From positions 176,085 to 240,084 of the forward strand of contig JBJLGL010000005.1 of the NCBI GenBank assembly GCA_045564915.1: 64,000 nucleotides of DNA, read 5' to 3'. The notes below the pieces were generated by a model. That model worked only from the letters and a program-made list of their open reading frames with translations, searched no databases and was not told where the DNA came from. Below are positions 1-8,582 of this stretch, in pieces; within the stretch, counting starts at the first letter, position 1, and each line of letters opens with the position of its first letter. The stretch comes from JAQWRV01 sp045564915 (GTDB taxonomy: Bacteria; Pseudomonadota; Alphaproteobacteria; Rhodospirillales; Rhodospirillaceae). The position numbers and the translations under genes were made by a program.

Positions 1-369
1 AGTCCGTGCACCTGTTTCCCGTAGATAAAGCCACGTAATGATCTTACCGGGCAGAGGCGTCTCAATTTTTGCTGCTAGATTTCGAGCTCGAGACCACCGT
101 CTAGATTTTGCTGATGTTAGTGCCTGAGAGAATGAATCTCGATCTATTTCATTAAGCAAATACGAGTAATCACGTCCGAAGGGGCCATAATATGGAGGTT
201 TACGGGAAGGTAGAATGGGCGCGGGAATAGTCTTTGAAAGTTTGAGTGGAATATTGGGCTTTGGAAGCGGCCGAATAATTTCAGCAGCATAGACACCAAT
301 GGCTGCAAACAATACAAAAAATAGCACTGCGAAGAGTAGACAAGCACAGTGCTTGACAAATGCGGTCAT
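1..369 (-). CDS. Lytic murein transglycosylase (Slt-like), N-terminal part only
   Basis: The minus-strand reading frame starts with ATG at 369 and stays open through base 1, so only the first 123 codons are present. Residues 1 to about 29 form a signal peptide (basic start, long Leu/Val/Phe core, cleavage near VYA-AE), followed by a Pro-rich stretch. The last visible residues have the helical repeat pattern (ALTSAKSRRWSRARNLA, then ITWLYLR) of the superhelical U domain of soluble lytic transglycosylases, which cleave periplasmic peptidoglycan. In many alphaproteobacteria slt lies divergent to dapA, as here. The catalytic domain lies outside the window, so the family call rests on this pattern and on the neighbour. 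Confidence 0.7.
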   Translation of the reverse strand, partial: MTAFVKHCACLLFAVLFFVLFAAIGVYAAEIIRPLPKPNIPLKLSKTIPAPILPSRKPPYYGPFGRDYSYLLNEIDRDSFSQALTSAKSRRWSRARNLAAKIETPLPGKIITWLYLRETGART

Positions 370-551
370 GAAGACGTCCACATATATATTTATAAATCAA
401 GTCAGCATGGTATCAATTATTTGCTTAAGCCTAAAGTAACTTTCATCTAAATATCCCTTATAAGATGAGCTAATTCTGCAGGAAAACGCTACGGAGCAGT
501 GTGCTTGCCGACGAGTGACTAGGGGGCTATGGTCCAATAAATCCTAGACTT

Positions 552-576
552 ACGGCCTCTTGCGATATCGGGCCGT
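552..576 (+). promoter_or_regulatory. Small hairpin in the dapA leader
   Basis: ACGGCC (552-557) and GGCCGT (571-576) form a perfect 6-bp stem with a 13-nt loop, followed by TTTT and then the GGAG ribosome-binding site of dapA. It could be a 5' UTR structure or a weak attenuator; chance occurrence is possible. Confidence 0.25.
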
Positions 577-593
577 TTTGGAGACCATACGTC

Positions 594-1469
594 ATGTTTA
601 CCGGGTCTATAACCGCACTTATTACACCCTTTCAGGATGGCAACATTGATGAAAAAGCCTTCCAATCATTCGTCAATTGGCAGATTGAGGAAGGAAGTCA
701 TGCCCTAGTTCCTTGTGGAACTACAGGAGAATCGCCCACCTTAACGCACGAAGAGCATAAGCGCGTAGTGGAACTCTGCCTAGATGTTGCTAAGGGAAGG
801 GTGCCAGTTATTGCTGGGTCTGGCTCGAATTCAACAGCCGAAGCGATTGAGTTAACCAATCACGCGTCCCGAGCGGGAGCAGATGCAGCGCTTGTAGTTA
901 CGCCCTATTACAATAAACCGAGTCAGGAAGGTCTTGTTGCCCATTTCATAGCAATTGCTGATGCAACGGACATTCCCATTATTATTTATAATATTCCGCC
1001 CCGCAGTGTGATCGATATGACTGTAGATACAATGACTATATTAGCAAATCACTCTAATATTGTTGGCGTCAAGGATGCAACGGGCGATCTTGCTCGCCCA
1101 TTATCAACACGTATCGAAATAGGTCGTGAATTCTGCTTATTGTCTGGCGATGATGCCACTACTGTTGCATTCCTCGCACAAGGGGGTTTTGGGTGTATTT
1201 CTGTGACAGCCAATGTAGCACCAGGTTTATGCGCTATGCTTCATGATGCCTGGCGGGAGTCTCGTTATGATGATGTTTGGCGTATTCGCGATATAATACA
1301 TCCTCTTAACCAGGCGCTTTTCTGTGAACCAAGTCCGGCGCCAGCTAAATTCGCCTGCAGTCTGCTGGGAAAATGTCTTCCTGATACGCGGTTACCGCTT
1401 TCCCCCATTTCCCCAAAAGCGATGACCAATGTTCGGGAAGCTATGCTCCATGCCGAGCTGTTAGACTAG
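594..1469 (+). CDS. dapA: 4-hydroxy-tetrahydrodipicolinate synthase
   Basis: Condenses pyruvate with aspartate semialdehyde in the first committed step of the diaminopimelate/lysine pathway, in the cytoplasm. The 291 residues match the usual length of this TIM-barrel family. The active-site residues are visible: the GTTGE loop at 42-46 (Thr43, Thr44), Tyr132 in IIIYNIPPRS, Arg137, and the Schiff-base Lys160 in VGVKDATGD. A GGAG ribosome-binding site precedes the ATG. smpB follows after 10 bp and is probably co-transcribed. The divergent gene is the transglycosylase, so the same locus serves both supply and turnover of the cell wall. Confidence 0.97.
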   Translation: MFTGSITALITPFQDGNIDEKAFQSFVNWQIEEGSHALVPCGTTGESPTLTHEEHKRVVELCLDVAKGRVPVIAGSGSNSTAEAIELTNHASRAGADAALVVTPYYNKPSQEGLVAHFIAIADATDIPIIIYNIPPRSVIDMTVDTMTILANHSNIVGVKDATGDLARPLSTRIEIGREFCLLSGDDATTVAFLAQGGFGCISVTANVAPGLCAMLHDAWRESRYDDVWRIRDIIHPLNQALFCEPSPAPAKFACSLLGKCLPDTRLPLSPISPKAMTNVREAMLHAELLD

Positions 1470-1479
1470 TTGTATAAAT

Positions 1480-1953
1480 ATGCAAAAGTCTGGGTGGATT
1501 TCCTCGGGCACGGTCTCTCAAAATCGTAAAGCGCGGCATGATTACAAAATAGAAGACACTATTGAAGTAGGCCTTGTGCTAACAGGAACAGAGGTTAAGT
1601 CCCTGCGATTAGGGCACGGCAATATCCAGGAGGCTTATGCGGTCTCTGAAGAAGGTGCTTTCTACTTAATCAATGCCTATATACCGGAGTACGAGGGTGC
1701 CAAACATTTTACTCATGAACCTAAGCGGAAACGCAAATTGCTTCTGCACCGCAGAGAATTTGAAAGACTTGATGCTGAGGTAGCAAGAAAAGGAATGACT
1801 TTGATTCCTTTGTCTTTATATTTTAATGACCGCGGCCTCGCAAAATTGAAGCTTGGGCTGGCGAAAGGTAAGGCTAATGTTGATAGGCGGGAGACTATTA
1901 AGGAACGTGATTGGAACCGCCAAAAGGCTCGAGTCCTAAGGGACAAAGGCTAG
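1480..1953 (+). CDS. smpB: SsrA-binding protein SmpB
   Basis: Binds tmRNA and delivers it to stalled ribosomes for trans-translation. The full 157-residue protein shows the family features: the early NRKARHDY segment, the GTEVKSLR motif near residues 36-43, the AYIPEYEGAKHFTHEPKRKRKLLLH-type core with its H-x-P-x-R-x-R-K-L-L-L-H block, the GLAKLKLGLAKGK strand, and a basic C-terminal tail that folds into a helix on the ribosome. It lies 10 bp after dapA, a common alphaproteobacterial arrangement. No tmRNA gene was found beside it. Confidence 0.97.
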   Translation: MQKSGWISSGTVSQNRKARHDYKIEDTIEVGLVLTGTEVKSLRLGHGNIQEAYAVSEEGAFYLINAYIPEYEGAKHFTHEPKRKRKLLLHRREFERLDAEVARKGMTLIPLSLYFNDRGLAKLKLGLAKGKANVDRRETIKERDWNRQKARVLRDKG

Positions 1954-2110
1954 CCTACTTTGGTATAGGGTGGCATAAAAATATACTGGTCCCAACGATA
2001 AAGAATCGGATATGTGTGGGCGTGTTTTCGTTAGCTAAAAATAGGTTTTGCACAAAGCTGTCTTTCCCCTTGGCAGCAGTCAATATAGCTAAATATTTCT
2101 CTTAATCGGA

Positions 2111-3142
2111 TTATAGAATCGCTCCTTCAATAATTGAGATATTTGATGGAGGGGGTGTTGGAATAAATCTCAGGAGCTTTAGGTTAGCGGCTTTGAATAG
2201 TGCTTCAAAATCCTTTGCTGTGCGTTCTCGGCCGCTTAGCAGTGTCATGATACCCACATCCATGTATTTATTTGGGTCTGAACCACTGCCTGGCTTAATG
2301 ATAGCATCTACAACAGCTATGCGTTCATGAGGCTTTAAAGCTGCGCGGACTTTAGTTAGAATGCGTATTGCATCTTCGTCATTCCAGTCATGTAATATTC
2401 TTTTGAGAATATATACATCTGCGCCTGCCGGGACTGAATCAAAAAAGTTGCCTGCAATGCCTTTGTAGCGATTCTCTAAGCTAGCTTGGGAGAGAATATT
2501 TGGCGAATTGATGACTTGGGGCTGGTCAAATAGTATACCACGAAGGTGGGTATATTTTTTCAGAAGGGCGCTAAGTAATCCTCCTCGGCCTCCTCCTATA
2601 TCCATCACAGTGTGAACATCTTCGAAAGGATATGTTTCCGCAATGGCAGCATTCTCTGGTTCAGATATGAGTGCCATAGAGTTGTCAAACATTTCACCAT
2701 ATTTTGGATTTTTTGCCATGTAATCAAAGAATGGTACACCGTGAGCGAGTGAGAATGCGGGCTTACCCGTTATCAAACCTTCGTGTAAGTGAGCGTAAGT
2801 TTCCCACACTAAGTCCTGCCAGCCTGCCCTCACTAAGGGGTAAACTGATCCTTGTGCATCCTGCCGTAGAACTTCTGATTGTGGGGAGTTTGCGAATGTT
2901 CCATCATTATTATGAATAAATATATTAATTGAGGCCAGAAACCGCATTATTCGGAACAGAGATGGGGCATGAACGCCACAGGATTCAGCGAGAGTATTGG
3001 CATCCTGGGGCTGGTTGTCGAGCAGATCAGGAATAGCCAATTCAGTAACAATGGCGATGCAACGGGCAGGTAGCAGCTGCCCAGTGATACTGAGAATGGC
3101 TGAATGTGGAGAAGGAGTTGTCTCGGAGTGATCTGTCTGCAT
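2111..3142 (-). CDS. SAM-dependent O-methyltransferase (acetylserotonin/caffeate OMT-like family)
   Basis: This 343-residue protein has the two-part layout of the Methyltransf_2 family: an N-terminal winged-helix dimerisation region (about 15-100) and a C-terminal Rossmann SAM domain. The SAM-binding motif DIGGGRGG begins at Asp181. The usual catalytic His is His251 in LKRILHDWNDEDA. Family members methylate small phenolic or indolic hydroxyls, often in secondary metabolism or pigment pathways; the substrate cannot be inferred here. The gene stands alone on the minus strand between smpB and the peroxidase gene, with no biosynthetic neighbour, so it is probably an accessory gene. Confidence 0.85.
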   Translation of the reverse strand: MQTDHSETTPSPHSAILSITGQLLPARCIAIVTELAIPDLLDNQPQDANTLAESCGVHAPSLFRIMRFLASINIFIHNNDGTFANSPQSEVLRQDAQGSVYPLVRAGWQDLVWETYAHLHEGLITGKPAFSLAHGVPFFDYMAKNPKYGEMFDNSMALISEPENAAIAETYPFEDVHTVMDIGGGRGGLLSALLKKYTHLRGILFDQPQVINSPNILSQASLENRYKGIAGNFFDSVPAGADVYILKRILHDWNDEDAIRILTKVRAALKPHERIAVVDAIIKPGSGSDPNKYMDVGIMTLLSGRERTAKDFEALFKAANLKLLRFIPTPPPSNISIIEGAIL

Positions 3143-3261
3143 CAGTTTTCTCGTAAAAAGGTTGTCATAAATGTTTTAGGCCTAGAGAGTGACTCTTAGT
3201 TACTACTTCTTTGAATATATAACCACTGACTCCGACTTGCTGTAAATGAGGACTGAATACT

Positions 3262-3816
3262 ATGAGTAAAATTAATCTTGCTACCGCTTTAGCGGCTTCA
3301 ATAATCCTACTCACAGGGCCTGTAACCGCCTTTGCCGAAACAGCCCATGACTTCTCCTTTAATGCTATTGAAGGAGGGGAACTTGCTATGTCTCAGTTCA
3401 AGGGTAAGGCCGTGCTCGTGGTGAATACTGCTTCATTCTGCGGATATACCCCCCAATATGAAGGCTTACAGACTTTGTGGTCAGAATATAAAGATCAGGG
3501 TTTAGTTGTGCTTGGGGTGCCATCCAATGACTTTGGCGCGCAGGAACCTGGTTCATCTGACGAAATTAAAGATTTCTGTCAAACTAACTTCAACGTTGAT
3601 TTTCCGTTAGCTGCCAAAGAAGTCGTCAAAGGAAACCGTGCACACCCATTTTATCAGTGGGCTGTTGTAGAGCAAGGGGATGAGAACGCTCCGCGCTGGA
3701 ACTTTCACAAGTATCTTGTTGCACCGGATGGAGAGCTTGTTGATGCCTTTCCAAGCAGAGTAAAGCCAATGAGCCAGGAATTAATTTCTTCTGTTAAGGC
3801 TAATTTGCCAAAATAA
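3262..3816 (+). CDS. Glutathione peroxidase family protein, exported
   Basis: A thiol peroxidase of the GSHPx family that reduces hydroperoxides. Residues 1-25 look like a signal peptide (MSKINLATALAAS core, cleavage near AFA-ET), which suggests a periplasmic protein; most bacterial homologues are cytoplasmic. The peroxidatic residue is Cys60 in NTASFCGYTPQ, with the supporting Gln94 (FGAQEPG) and Trp146 (RWNFHKY). It is the ordinary Cys form: no in-frame TGA is needed. At 184 residues it is the family length plus the signal. The gene is monocistronic and converges on the uracil-DNA glycosylase gene, with only 4 bp between their ends. Confidence 0.92.
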   Translation: MSKINLATALAASIILLTGPVTAFAETAHDFSFNAIEGGELAMSQFKGKAVLVVNTASFCGYTPQYEGLQTLWSEYKDQGLVVLGVPSNDFGAQEPGSSDEIKDFCQTNFNVDFPLAAKEVVKGNRAHPFYQWAVVEQGDENAPRWNFHKYLVAPDGELVDAFPSRVKPMSQELISSVKANLPK

Positions 3817-3820
3817 GGAT

Positions 3821-4465
3821 CTATGAGATCTTGCGGAGTACTGCTTCAAACATTTCACTAGTCAATCGGCCAGTGTTAACGTTATAGCGTGAGCAATGAT
3901 AACTATCAGTAAGTATCATTCCATTCGGCAAATTCTGTTTTGCGCCATGAGTGAATGGATAGATAGAGAGTTTTAGACCAAGAGCTTTGACTACCGCGGT
4001 ATGGGCGATGCGGCCTAAGGCCAATATTATCTTCAGTGAAGGTAAAGCTGCTATTTCGTCGGCCAAAAATTCTCGGCATGAGGCTTGTTCTGCCCCGATG
4101 GGCTTGTTCTCTGGGGGTACACATCTTACGGCGTTGGTTACGCGACACTTTTGAAGCTTTATCGCATCATTTTTCTCTTGCTTGTATGCTCCTTTCGCCC
4201 AGCCAAACTTTAGTAGTGTGGGATAAAGGAGATCTCCAGCATAGTCTCCTGTGAAAGGCCGGCCTGTTCTGTTGGCACCTTTCAGTCCTGGTGCTAGGCC
4301 AACAATCAATAAAGTGCAATCCATAGTCCCAAAAGCAGGTACGGGTGCGTTATGCCAATCTGGATATTTCTCTTTGTTATGTTGACGAAATTCTACCAAG
4401 CGGGGGCAAAGGTTACAGTCGATAGGGGGTTCAGTAGGTCTATCACCCACCCTATGCCTCCTCAA
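3821..4465 (-). CDS. Uracil-DNA glycosylase, family 5 (UDGb) type
   Basis: Removes uracil and probably other deaminated bases from DNA. The pattern fits the iron-sulfur family 5 enzymes: cluster cysteines at Cys17, Cys20 (CNLCP), Cys115 and Cys130; motif 1 GLAPGLKGANRTGRPFTGD (from residue 56), which lacks the polar catalytic residue of families 1 and 4; and motif 2 HCSRYNVNTGRLT near the C-terminus. Its start overlaps the end of the upstream NYN-domain gene by 14 bp, so the two are translationally coupled. The start chosen puts the first cluster cysteine close to the N-terminus, as expected for the family. Confidence 0.88.
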   Translation of the reverse strand: MRRHRVGDRPTEPPIDCNLCPRLVEFRQHNKEKYPDWHNAPVPAFGTMDCTLLIVGLAPGLKGANRTGRPFTGDYAGDLLYPTLLKFGWAKGAYKQEKNDAIKLQKCRVTNAVRCVPPENKPIGAEQASCREFLADEIAALPSLKIILALGRIAHTAVVKALGLKLSIYPFTHGAKQNLPNGMILTDSYHCSRYNVNTGRLTSEMFEAVLRKIS

Positions 4466-5069
4466 AATCTTTATTTACCAAGGTGCCGCTTTTGTTGTCT
4501 GCTTTATTAGATATTTTTTCTTGTTCTCCACTATCATCTAGAGCTGGTCGTCCAACAACATCATGCAATTCAGCTAATTCAATAAAATGATCAGCTTGCC
4601 GTCTTAGCTCATCTGCAATCATGGGTGGTTGGGAGCGCATGGTACTAATAACTGAAACACGTACACCCTTCCTCTGGACTGCCTCAACTAGGCTGCGGAA
4701 ATCACCATCACCTGAGAATATAATAATATGATGCACATGATCGGCAAGTTCCATTACATCAACCGCAAGCTCTATGTCCATATTACCTTTCACTTTACGG
4801 CGGCCTTGGTGATCTGTGAATTCTTTGGCTGGCTTAGTAACCATTGTGTAGCCGTTGTAATCTAACCAGTCTAGTAAGGGGCGGATTGATGAGTGATCTT
4901 GGTCGGATAGCAGGGCTGTATAATAATATGCGCGGATCATTTGTGCTTTTGAGTTAAAGAAAGCTAGCATCCGTCTATAGTCGATATCAAAATCGAGAGA
5001 TTTTGATGCGGCAGATAAGTTTGCGCCATCAATAAAAATGGCTATCCGTTCTTGAGGATAAAAAATCAT
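4452..5069 (-). CDS. NYN/PIN-like domain protein (LabA/DUF88 family)
   Basis: Predicted metal-dependent RNase-fold protein of 205 residues. The acidic site is visible: Asp14 in IFIDGANL, Asp98 in GNMDIELAVDVM, and Asp121/Asp123 in FSGDGDF. The domain spans about 8-165; the remaining Lys/Glu/Asp-rich tail looks disordered. The biological substrate of these proteins is mostly unknown. The gene leads a two-gene minus-strand unit with the uracil-DNA glycosylase gene (14-bp overlap), and this pairing hints at a nucleic-acid role. The start ATG at 5069 gives the usual short lead into the first beta strand. Confidence 0.88.
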   Translation of the reverse strand: MIFYPQERIAIFIDGANLSAASKSLDFDIDYRRMLAFFNSKAQMIRAYYYTALLSDQDHSSIRPLLDWLDYNGYTMVTKPAKEFTDHQGRRKVKGNMDIELAVDVMELADHVHHIIIFSGDGDFRSLVEAVQRKGVRVSVISTMRSQPPMIADELRRQADHFIELAELHDVVGRPALDDSGEQEKISNKADNKSGTLVNKDFEEA

Positions 5070-5224
5070 CGTATTATCCTTGGAAATAAATTCAGTTGTT
5101 AAATAAATTGCTTACCAAAAAACAGTAATAATAAGATTAGCTGGCTTCTTACATCCATTTTTTGTCTAACGGTTAACCTTTTTATATTTTTAGTAACACA
5201 TCAGGCAATAGACACTATTATCTC

Positions 5225-5710
5225 ATGATATTGATCGCTTTAGGTGCTAACTTACCTAGTAACGCTGGGTCTCCACAGGAAACGTGTGTGGCGGCCATTC
5301 AAACTCTTGGATCCTATCAAATTGGGATTGAAAGAGTTTCCAGGTGGTATAGCTCTTCGGCTGTTCCGGCTTCTGATCAGCCACCTTACGTGAATGGTGT
5401 GATAGTTGCCAAAACAGCGCTAAATTCACAGGCGCTACTTAGAATCCTATTGGAAGTTGAGAAAATATTTGGGCGCTCACGATCAGTTAGTAATGCCGCC
5501 CGCACACTTGATCTAGACCTGCTGGCATACCAAGATGAAGTGCGTCGAGCGGGACCCATATTACCACATCCCCGGCTACATGAGAGAGCTTTTGTTCTTT
5601 TACCGCTACAAGATGTTGCTCCGGAATGGCGTCATCCTGTTTCTGGTAAAGGTATTCAAGCTATGCTAACCGCACTGGAAACGAGGGAATCCGTTGTTCC
5701 TATAAATTAG
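5225..5710 (+). CDS. folK: 2-amino-4-hydroxy-6-hydroxymethyldihydropteridine pyrophosphokinase
   Basis: Transfers pyrophosphate from ATP to 6-hydroxymethyl-dihydropterin in folate synthesis. Family marks in the 161 residues are the opening IALGANLPSN, the SRWYSSSAV segment, PPYVNGVI, the ATP and metal site RTLDLDLLAY, and PHPRLHERAFVLLPLQDVAP. folP and folB are not adjacent. The gene stands between the divergent NYN gene and rpoZ, 161 bp upstream of rpoZ, so it is probably transcribed apart from the rpoZ-rel unit. Confidence 0.95.
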   Translation: MILIALGANLPSNAGSPQETCVAAIQTLGSYQIGIERVSRWYSSSAVPASDQPPYVNGVIVAKTALNSQALLRILLEVEKIFGRSRSVSNAARTLDLDLLAYQDEVRRAGPILPHPRLHERAFVLLPLQDVAPEWRHPVSGKGIQAMLTALETRESVVPIN

Positions 5711-5871
5711 GGGCCCATCGAGATGAGATGTTTGAAAGGAAAAACTTGTTTTTTCGCCATTTCCTCTCTAAATAAGCGCCGATATCAATCGAATCTCACT
5801 GGTTAATAGCAGGTTATAGATCTTTCTGAAACGCCTGTATGCCGGTGACCATGTTATAGACAGGACACATT

Positions 5872-6303
5872 ATGGCTCGCGTAACCGTCGAAGACTGTGT
5901 TGTGAAGGTTAGAAATCGTTTTGAACTCGTCGTTACGGCGGCTCAGCGTTCGAGGGAAATATCAGCCGGGGGGGACACTTTAGTTGAAAGGGATAATGAT
6001 AAGAATCCTGTCATTGCTTTGCGAGAGATAGCGGATGATAAAGTTGTACCTGATGAGCTCTTGAACGGTGTCATTGAGGGGATGCAACGGCATATTGAGG
6101 TCGATGAACCTGAAGAAGATGGTTTTGATGCTATTGAGAATAGTCCGAGTGTGGATGGAACGAATTCTGGGTTAACCGAAGAAGTTGCTGCAGCGACTGG
6201 CATGAATATTGGGAGTCACAATACCAATGTAGATGATCAGAATGCTACGGTGAGTTACGAAGACGTAACCAGTGAAGAGGTTAATGCTATCCAAAGGGGT
6301 TAA
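5872..6303 (+). CDS. rpoZ: RNA polymerase omega subunit with acidic C-terminal extension
   Basis: Omega helps assemble RNA polymerase and in some bacteria carries the (p)ppGpp site. Residues 1 to about 60 are the conserved fold (ARVTVEDCVVKVRNRFELV, AAQRSREISAGG, KNPVIALREIA). The remaining roughly 80 residues are rich in Asp, Glu, Asn and Ser and look disordered, making the protein longer (143 residues) than the roughly 90-residue E. coli protein. Long omegas with acidic tails occur in alphaproteobacteria. The gene precedes the (p)ppGpp synthetase gene by about 120 bp, the classic rpoZ-spoT pairing. Confidence 0.95.
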   Translation: MARVTVEDCVVKVRNRFELVVTAAQRSREISAGGDTLVERDNDKNPVIALREIADDKVVPDELLNGVIEGMQRHIEVDEPEEDGFDAIENSPSVDGTNSGLTEEVAAATGMNIGSHNTNVDDQNATVSYEDVTSEEVNAIQRG

Positions 6304-6409
6304 TTCTTAATCAGCGGCTAGGCCGCGAAATACGCGCCGCGCCGCAGAGTTCTGTGGTGCGGTTTCTCGTTAGTGACTATATTTTCTTGTTTATGTTCCT
6401 TTGTGAACT

Positions 6410-6414
6410 GGAGG
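6410..6414 (+). promoter_or_regulatory. Ribosome-binding site that fixes the rel start
   Basis: A perfect GGAGG lies 12 bases before ATG 6427 and after the in-frame upstream candidate at 6373. It therefore favours the shorter protein beginning MLRQFELVERVK, which also matches the usual N-terminus of the family. Confidence 0.7.
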
Positions 6415-6426
6415 ATTATAGGCATC

Positions 6427-8568
6427 ATGTTACGCCAGTTCGAACTGGTAGAACGGGTCAAATCCTACGATGCAAATGCGGATGAGGATTCGATCAATCG
6501 CGCTTACGTTTACGCGATGAAAATGCATAGCTCACAAAAAAGAGCTTCTGGTGATCCATATTTTTCTCACCCTATAGAGGTGGCGGGTATTTTAACAAAT
6601 TACCGGCTGGACAGTGCTTCTATCGTTACAGCTTTGCTCCATGACACTGTAGAGGATACGGGTGCAACAAGTGAAGAGATTGCATCACTTTTTGGTGATG
6701 ATGTTGCTAAACTTGTGGATGGCGTAACTAAGTTAACCCGGATTCAAATTCAAAATGTTGAATCGAAGCAGGCCGAAAATTTTCGGAAGTTACTGCTTGC
6801 AATGTCGGAGGATATACGAGTCCTTTTGATTAAGCTAGCTGATCGGCTTCACAATATGAGGACCCTTAATCACATCGTCAATGTCGACAAGAGACGAACG
6901 ATTGCTCTGGAGACTATGGAGATTTATGCGCCTCTAGCCGAACGGTTAGGTATGCAGGAAATTAAAACAGAGTTGGAGGATCTAGCATTCTCTGAACTCC
7001 ATCCTGAGGCGCGTGATTCTATAATGACTCGGCTCAGATTTCTTGAGCGTGAAGGTGGGTATCTCGTTGGGCAGATAATGGATGAATTGGATGCTACGAT
7101 AGAACAAAGTAGACTAAAAGGTTATGTGTCTGGACGAGAAAAGACACCTTATTCCATCTGGCGAAAAATGCAGGTAAAGGAAGTAAGCTTTGAACAGCTT
7201 TCTGATATCATGGCCTTTCGCGTTATGCTTGATAATTCAGAAGATTGTTATCGTGCTCTGGGTGCTATTCACTCTAATTACCGCGTGGTTCCAGGACGTT
7301 TTAAAGACTATATCTCAACACCGAAACGTAATGGCTATCAATCTATTCATACTAGTGTGATTGGGCCAGCGAGGCATCGTATTGAAGTGCAAATTAGAAC
7401 GCAGAAAATGCATGATGTTGCAGAATTGGGAGTTGCAGCCCATTGGCAATACAAACAAGGTATTGGTAATGTCTCTGGTAGCCAGTATCACTGGCTTCGT
7501 GAACTCGTAGATATTCTTGAACATGCACAATCGCCAGAAGAATTTCTTGAACATACAAAATTAGAAATGTTTCAGGATCAAGTATTCTGTTTTACACCTA
7601 AGGGTGAATTAATCACGCTACCTCGTGGGGCTAGTCCAGTAGATTTTGCGTATGCTGTGCATACTGAGGTTGGTAATACTTGTGTTGGCTCAAAGGTGAA
7701 TGGTCGTATTGTTCCTCTTCGAACAGAACTCTTTACGGGCGATCAGGTAGAAATCGTAACTTCAAAAGCACAGAAGCCAGCTCCCGAATGGGAAGGTTTT
7801 ATTGTAACTGGTAAAGCGAGAGCGCACATACGACGGCGTATAAGAATTGAGGCTGTCGCTGAATATTCAAAACTAGGTAGGGAAATCCTTGAGAAAACTT
7901 TTTCTAAAGCAGGCTACGATTTTACAGATGATGGACTTAAGGTAGCTTGTAAGAAGCTGTTCCTCGAAGATGAAATAGCGATATTTGCAGCTGTAGGTGA
8001 AGGACAGCTCTTTGCGCGTAAAGTGCTTGAGGCGATTTATCCGGGAGCTAAACCACGGCAGGAACCAAAAGTTGTCAATTTTTCAAGACCGAAAGATAAA
8101 GGTATTAAACAAAGTGGAGGGGCAGTCCCTATAAAGGGTCTAACTCCTGGTTTAGCAGTTCATATGGCAGAATGCTGCCATCCGTTGCCTGGTGATCGTA
8201 TTGTTGGTATTTTAACTACGGGTAAAGGTGTTGATATCCATACGATTGACTGTGAGGCTTTGAAGAATATCTCAGGTGATACAGATCGATGGCTTGATTT
8301 GGTTTGGGATGCCCAGCGCACGGGTGAGTTTCATCTGGGTAGAATTAATCTGGTTGTGCTAAACGAACCGGGAAGTCTTAGTTCGCTATCAATGGTTATT
8401 GCTCAGAATCAGGGTAATATTTCAAATCTTAAGATTACCAATCGCTCAAATGATTTTTTTGAAATGGCTCTTGATATAGAAGTTACAAGTGTGAGGCACA
8501 TTACTAATATTATAGCAGCCCTGCGCGCATCCTCAGCAATTAATTCAGTTGAACGGGCGCGTCTTTAG
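6427..8568 (+). CDS. Bifunctional (p)ppGpp synthetase/hydrolase (Rel/SpoT)
   Basis: Makes and degrades the alarmone (p)ppGpp. The 713 residues carry all expected domains in order. The HD hydrolase has His48, the HD pair 72-73 and the ED pair 76-77. The synthetase has RFKD at 291-294, then TPKRNGYQSIHT and EVQIRTQKMH. A TGS domain spans about 385-445, followed by the zinc-finger-like region with AECCHPLPGD and a C-terminal ACT domain (about 640-713). Both active sites look intact, as expected for the single long RSH enzyme of alphaproteobacteria. The GGAGG at 6410 selects this start. DUF2062 follows after 14 bp. Confidence 0.96.
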   Translation: MLRQFELVERVKSYDANADEDSINRAYVYAMKMHSSQKRASGDPYFSHPIEVAGILTNYRLDSASIVTALLHDTVEDTGATSEEIASLFGDDVAKLVDGVTKLTRIQIQNVESKQAENFRKLLLAMSEDIRVLLIKLADRLHNMRTLNHIVNVDKRRTIALETMEIYAPLAERLGMQEIKTELEDLAFSELHPEARDSIMTRLRFLEREGGYLVGQIMDELDATIEQSRLKGYVSGREKTPYSIWRKMQVKEVSFEQLSDIMAFRVMLDNSEDCYRALGAIHSNYRVVPGRFKDYISTPKRNGYQSIHTSVIGPARHRIEVQIRTQKMHDVAELGVAAHWQYKQGIGNVSGSQYHWLRELVDILEHAQSPEEFLEHTKLEMFQDQVFCFTPKGELITLPRGASPVDFAYAVHTEVGNTCVGSKVNGRIVPLRTELFTGDQVEIVTSKAQKPAPEWEGFIVTGKARAHIRRRIRIEAVAEYSKLGREILEKTFSKAGYDFTDDGLKVACKKLFLEDEIAIFAAVGEGQLFARKVLEAIYPGAKPRQEPKVVNFSRPKDKGIKQSGGAVPIKGLTPGLAVHMAECCHPLPGDRIVGILTTGKGVDIHTIDCEALKNISGDTDRWLDLVWDAQRTGEFHLGRINLVVLNEPGSLSSLSMVIAQNQGNISNLKITNRSNDFFEMALDIEVTSVRHITNIIAALRASSAINSVERARL

Positions 8569-8582
8569 GTGCTATTTGAGCC

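Noticed and set aside
1911..2105. A 64-codon frame after smpB
   Set aside because: It starts inside smpB in another frame and its product has no conserved pattern.
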